A stretch of DNA of 64,000 nt from Verrucomicrobiaceae bacterium (GTDB taxonomy: Bacteria > Verrucomicrobiota > Verrucomicrobiia > Opitutales > Intestinicryptomonadaceae), in NCBI GenBank assembly GCA_015061955.1, contig SUVO01000009.1:51031-115030 (forward strand). The letters run 5' to 3'. The position numbers and the translations under genes were made by a program. The notes beneath the pieces were generated by a model. It made no database searches, was not told the origin of the DNA, and worked only from the letters and a program-made list of their open reading frames with translations. Below are positions 61,414-64,000 of the stretch, one piece after another (the stretch's first letter is position 1; each line of letters starts with the position of its first letter).

Positions 61414-62817
61414 TTACAAATTTAGACCAAATTGAAGCCCCAAAACTACTGCGTTTGGATATTCGCCACCATTGGTATTTATGATATACTGAATGTTTGG
61501 TTGCAAGAAAAAGAAACGATTTACTTGGAACTTATAGTTTAATTCAAGAAGCATTTCATACGAGTCGCGTCGGTAATCATTTATGGGCAAGTTATCGGAA
61601 AATTTGCCGTATGCAACACCAAAGCATAAAACGTCGTCGGCACGTTCTTTAAATGGAGCATTGAACAAAATACCTCCGTTTATAAATAAGGGCATTTCTG
61701 CTGTGTTTGAGTTAGGGTTAAATTCTATAGCTCCCCACAAAATCAATCCACGCAAATCTCGATAACTATCGTGTGTTCTGGGGATATACGAGCGTTTATC
61801 GTATTGGCGTTTTGGGTTGCCCAAATTCCAAACCATATAATCGGCTTGCAAATATATAGTGTAAGAGAAGTCTGTATAAGCATTTCGGCTCAAATACGGA
61901 ACGTTGTACCAATCGGCAGCCAAGCCAATCGAGATGTTCGCAGGGGATTTTCCACTGTCATCGTGATTTATATCCCAACCAAGCTCAAAGTTTGCATTTA
62001 CTCCATCGCCATCAAACGACCAGTCGAACCCATGTTCGTGGGGGGAATTTTGCTTATCTGAGTTTATCTGGTAAACCCCAGCTTTAAAGTATTGACCATC
62101 TATATGCTCGATACGTGCGAAAGCTCCCCAAGCTGCCGTTGGATATGCGCTCCACTTTTGTTGTTTGAAAATACCAACCGGATTTCCATCGAAAGCATTA
62201 TTTTGATAGAGCCAGTAAATTGGCTTAGATAGAAAATTGTCGGCAGCGGCAATGCGTCCTAATTTAAGATGTAATTTCCAGTCGTCATCAATTTGTGTGT
62301 GATATCCAAAATACATTGCCTGACAACGTAAAACTGCATCGCCATAAACTTGTTGAACAGTAAAATTGTTGCCGATTTTTTCACGCGATAGATTGTTGCC
62401 AAAACGCCACGACCATGTATTGCCAAATGTTAAACCTTCAAGAAGTTTTGATTGGGTAAGTTTTCCAAAATCTATACCGAGGTCGATATTTACATTGCTT
62501 GCCATTGCTGAACCTTGAGAACGTCCACCAGAAGTGTTTGCTGCAAAATTTCCCAAGTAAGAGATAGTAGGAACAATGCCTTTGTCTTCTAAAAGGTAGC
62601 GTCGCATGGGCATAAGATACGGACTGTTAAACCATTCTTGAAATGTCAAGTTCCATGGATACGTACGGGTGCCAATTTCATTACGATAAGCTGTTCCATG
62701 TGTTATTGGTTCTTCGGTTACTTCATCAAAGGTGTTTTCAATAAAGTAGTTTCTACGTTCTGCGAAAGTAGTAAAAAAGACGCTCCATAATAAAATTGAG
62801 TAAACAAATTTTTTCAT
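61414..62817 (-). CDS. Carbohydrate-selective porin, OprB family
   Basis: 467 residues from ATG 62817 (MKKFVYSILLWSVFFTTFAE, a signal peptide); another in-frame ATG at 62835 overlaps the upstream gene. The body is a beta-barrel: GSAMASNVNIDLGIDFGKL, LKLGRIAAADNFL, LRGLILWGAIEFNPNSNTAE, and the end DSYEMLLELNYKFQVNRFF, LQPNIQYIINTNGGEYPNAV, VLGLQFGLNL is typical of OprB proteins, which pass sugars across the outer membrane. It follows the metallophosphoesterase gene by 14 bases. Confidence 0.85.
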   Translation of the reverse strand: MKKFVYSILLWSVFFTTFAERRNYFIENTFDEVTEEPITHGTAYRNEIGTRTYPWNLTFQEWFNSPYLMPMRRYLLEDKGIVPTISYLGNFAANTSGGRSQGSAMASNVNIDLGIDFGKLTQSKLLEGLTFGNTWSWRFGNNLSREKIGNNFTVQQVYGDAVLRCQAMYFGYHTQIDDDWKLHLKLGRIAAADNFLSKPIYWLYQNNAFDGNPVGIFKQQKWSAYPTAAWGAFARIEHIDGQYFKAGVYQINSDKQNSPHEHGFDWSFDGDGVNANFELGWDINHDDSGKSPANISIGLAADWYNVPYLSRNAYTDFSYTIYLQADYMVWNLGNPKRQYDKRSYIPRTHDSYRDLRGLILWGAIEFNPNSNTAEMPLFINGGILFNAPFKERADDVLCFGVAYGKFSDNLPINDYRRDSYEMLLELNYKFQVNRFFFLQPNIQYIINTNGGEYPNAVVLGLQFGLNL

Positions 62818-62831
62818 AAGAAAATAATTAC

Positions 62832-63665
62832 TCAATTTTTCGGAATAATTTTTAAAATAGTAAATTCAGGAGCACAATAAAATCTGATTGGAAATCTGCT
62901 TGTGCCTAACCCCATAGATGTATATATAGTGTGATTGTTAAAATTGTTTAGTCCACTTGTGAGTTTTCGAGGCGTGTTTTTTAGTGGAAATATGTTGCCA
63001 ATAAATGGTAAACGAAGTTGTCCACCATGCGTATGGCCTGCTAAAACTAAATCGACTTTGTGTGGAATTTCGCGAACAACAGCAGGATTGTGTGTTAAAA
63101 ATATTGTGGGTGCGTTTTTCGGAATGTTTTTTAATGCTGAACTATACGAATAACTAAGAGTTTGAGGATCGGCAATACCAGCAACGTAAAAGTCTCCATA
63201 AGGTGTTGAAACTTTTTGGTTTGAATTGCATATTGGTGTAATACCTGATTTAGAAAGTCCGTTCTTTATTTTGTTTACCCCGTAAATTGCGTCGTGATTT
63301 CCTAAAATACCAAGTTTTGTAATTTTTGCGTTAAATTGTGATAGTGCGTTGATGAGGGTGTGGGGGGATAAAGATGTTTGATAGTAGTATCCGTTTGTGT
63401 AGTCGCCTAAAAATAGGATTATGTCGGGAGAATTTGCGTTTACAGCGTCTACAATTTTTTTGAAACGCATACGTTCTAACGGACCTCTTCCGATGTGGAT
63501 ATCGGATACTACTGCTATTTTTAAGTTTTCAAATCCCTTTGGGAAATTTTTACAAACTACTTGAACGTGTTTTTCGTTGAGTAAGAAATATGGTTCAATG
63601 AAGACCGACCAAGTCCACAGACAAAATATGATTAAAAAAATGGGAATTGTGTATCTTCGTTTCAT
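62832..63665 (-). CDS. Membrane-anchored metallophosphoesterase
   Basis: 277 residues. One N-terminal membrane anchor (IPIFLIIFCLWTWSVFI). The two-metal phosphoesterase motifs are complete: SDIHIGRG, LGDYTNG, GNHDAIYG, LTHNPAV and AGHTHGGQ. The type resembles YkuE/LpxG, some of which hydrolyse UDP-2,3-diacylglucosamine in lipid A synthesis; whether this one does cannot be told. It is upstream of and probably co-transcribed with the OprB gene. Confidence 0.9.
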   Translation of the reverse strand: MKRRYTIPIFLIIFCLWTWSVFIEPYFLLNEKHVQVVCKNFPKGFENLKIAVVSDIHIGRGPLERMRFKKIVDAVNANSPDIILFLGDYTNGYYYQTSLSPHTLINALSQFNAKITKLGILGNHDAIYGVNKIKNGLSKSGITPICNSNQKVSTPYGDFYVAGIADPQTLSYSYSSALKNIPKNAPTIFLTHNPAVVREIPHKVDLVLAGHTHGGQLRLPFIGNIFPLKNTPRKLTSGLNNFNNHTIYTSMGLGTSRFPIRFYCAPEFTILKIIPKN

Positions 63666-63789
63666 TTTGTTGCGATAAAAATGCGAATAAAAGTGATAAA
63701 ATTAGATGAAATTAAAAGATTTTTTAAGAAAAGTAAAAATTTTTCTTGCGAAGATTGTATTTTTTGTGTCTTATATAGGCTTTCAAAAA

Positions 63790-63880
63790 GGAGAGGTGGC
63801 AGAGTGGCCGATTGCGCTGGTTTGCTAAACCGGTGTAGGGCTTTAAACCCCTACCGTGAGTTCGAATCTCATCCTCTCCG
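63790..63880 (+). tRNA. tRNA-Ser (anticodon GCT)
   Basis: Acceptor GGAGAGG (63790-63796) pairs with CCTCTCC (63873-63879), discriminator G at 63880, no encoded CCA. The anticodon stem CTGGT/ACCGG encloses the loop TTGCTAA, anticodon GCT. The long variable arm GTAGGGCTTTAAACCCCTAC and the T loop TTCGAAT mark a class II serine tRNA. Confidence 0.95.
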
Positions 63881-63894
63881 TATCTTTAAAAAAA

Positions 63895-63928
63895 CGCGAA
63901 CTGTGTTGGACACGGTTCGCATTTTTCT
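63895..63928 (+). terminator. Terminator after tRNA-Ser
   Basis: GCGAACTGTG (63896-63905) pairs with CACGGTTCGC (63911-63920), loop TTGGA, followed by ATTTTTC. Confidence 0.8.
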
Positions 63929-63985
63929 TTTATCTGCATATCGCTACGCGACTTGCGAAAAACAAGTGTCCAACGCAAGTTCGCG
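63895..63985. repeat. Inverted repeat downstream of tRNA-Ser
   Basis: CGCGAACTGTGTTGGACAC (63895-63913) is nearly repeated in reverse complement at 63966-63985 (GTGTCCAACGCAAGTTCGCG), so the terminator sequence is echoed in inverted orientation about 70 bases further on. Confidence 0.5.
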
Positions 63986-64000
63986 ATAAGGCACTCCTAA

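Noticed and set aside
63681-63989. Open frame of 102 codons spanning tRNA-Ser
   Set aside because: It runs through the complete tRNA and its terminator, has no ribosome-binding site and resembles no protein.
1-64000. CRISPR arrays, insertion sequences and prophage genes
   Set aside because: No regularly spaced repeats, transposase, integrase or phage structural motifs were seen on either strand.

Overview
The window reads as a stretch of chromosome from a low-GC, Gram-negative bacterium. It encodes outer-membrane proteins (a TolC/NodT-type channel lipoprotein and an OprB-type porin), several lipoproteins, a complex I operon, NAD-dependent DNA ligase, and three exported proteins ending in a PEP-CTERM sorting signal (VPEPxxxAMI, a membrane segment, then YRR(R/K)K). 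That combination, with a GldFG/DUF4340/AsmA ABC cluster and putative exported glycosidases, suggests Verrucomicrobiota, probably an Opitutales-like gut lineage. No rRNA or marker gene fixes this, so it is inference. No transposase, integrase, phage gene or CRISPR array was seen.

Layout. 1-1628 (minus): hpt, nfo and the start of an AlkA-like DNA glycosylase cut by the window edge, a purine-salvage/base-excision-repair cluster. 1726-5275 (plus): alkaline phosphatase, YibE/F membrane protein and LacI-type regulator with overlapping stops and starts. 5380-6864: first PEP-CTERM protein, with a G8 tract in its putative promoter. 6932-8139: RsmE (minus) and an acyl carrier protein (plus). 8352-16292: ABC ATPase, permease, GldG-like, DUF4340 and AsmA-like proteins, one tight operon. 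16383-20627: CbiM/NikM-type metal transporter component with a PDGLE-like tail, MsbA-like exporter, MFS transporter. 20774-34127: nuoBCDEFGHIJKLMN (complex I) without nuoA, followed by a PEGA lipoprotein and a Sel1-repeat protein. 36093-40822: MacA/MacB/TolC-like tripartite efflux operon. 40989-50606: two related exported DUF5696-like putative glycosidases and a WbsX/GH99-like lipoprotein, interspersed with dxs-xseB, a divergent pyrimidine-nucleoside-phosphorylase homologue, a YccF protein and a small orphan protein. 50757-53033 (minus): ligA with a disordered tail ending in a clamp-binding-like motif. 53179-53256: tRNA-Glu. 53604-59793: two paralogous PEP-CTERM proteins (the first frameshifted) flanking a decayed rtcB remnant and a LysR-type regulator. 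60077-63665: beta-lactamase-fold lipoprotein, OprB porin and membrane metallophosphoesterase. 63790-63880: tRNA-Ser.

The most interesting signals are a repeated TTACT-N4-AGTAA element tying the LysR regulator to both neighbouring PEP-CTERM promoters; isolated Shine-Dalgarno-like elements 23-34 nt upstream of several start codons, near the predicted mRNA 5' ends; a thymidine-phosphorylase homologue whose signature block is replaced; a ligase tail ending QMFLDL; and an rtcB relic. Predicted promoters in this window repeatedly show a 16-nt spacer between -35 and -10. Most genes end at strong intrinsic terminators, many of them bidirectional between convergent genes.
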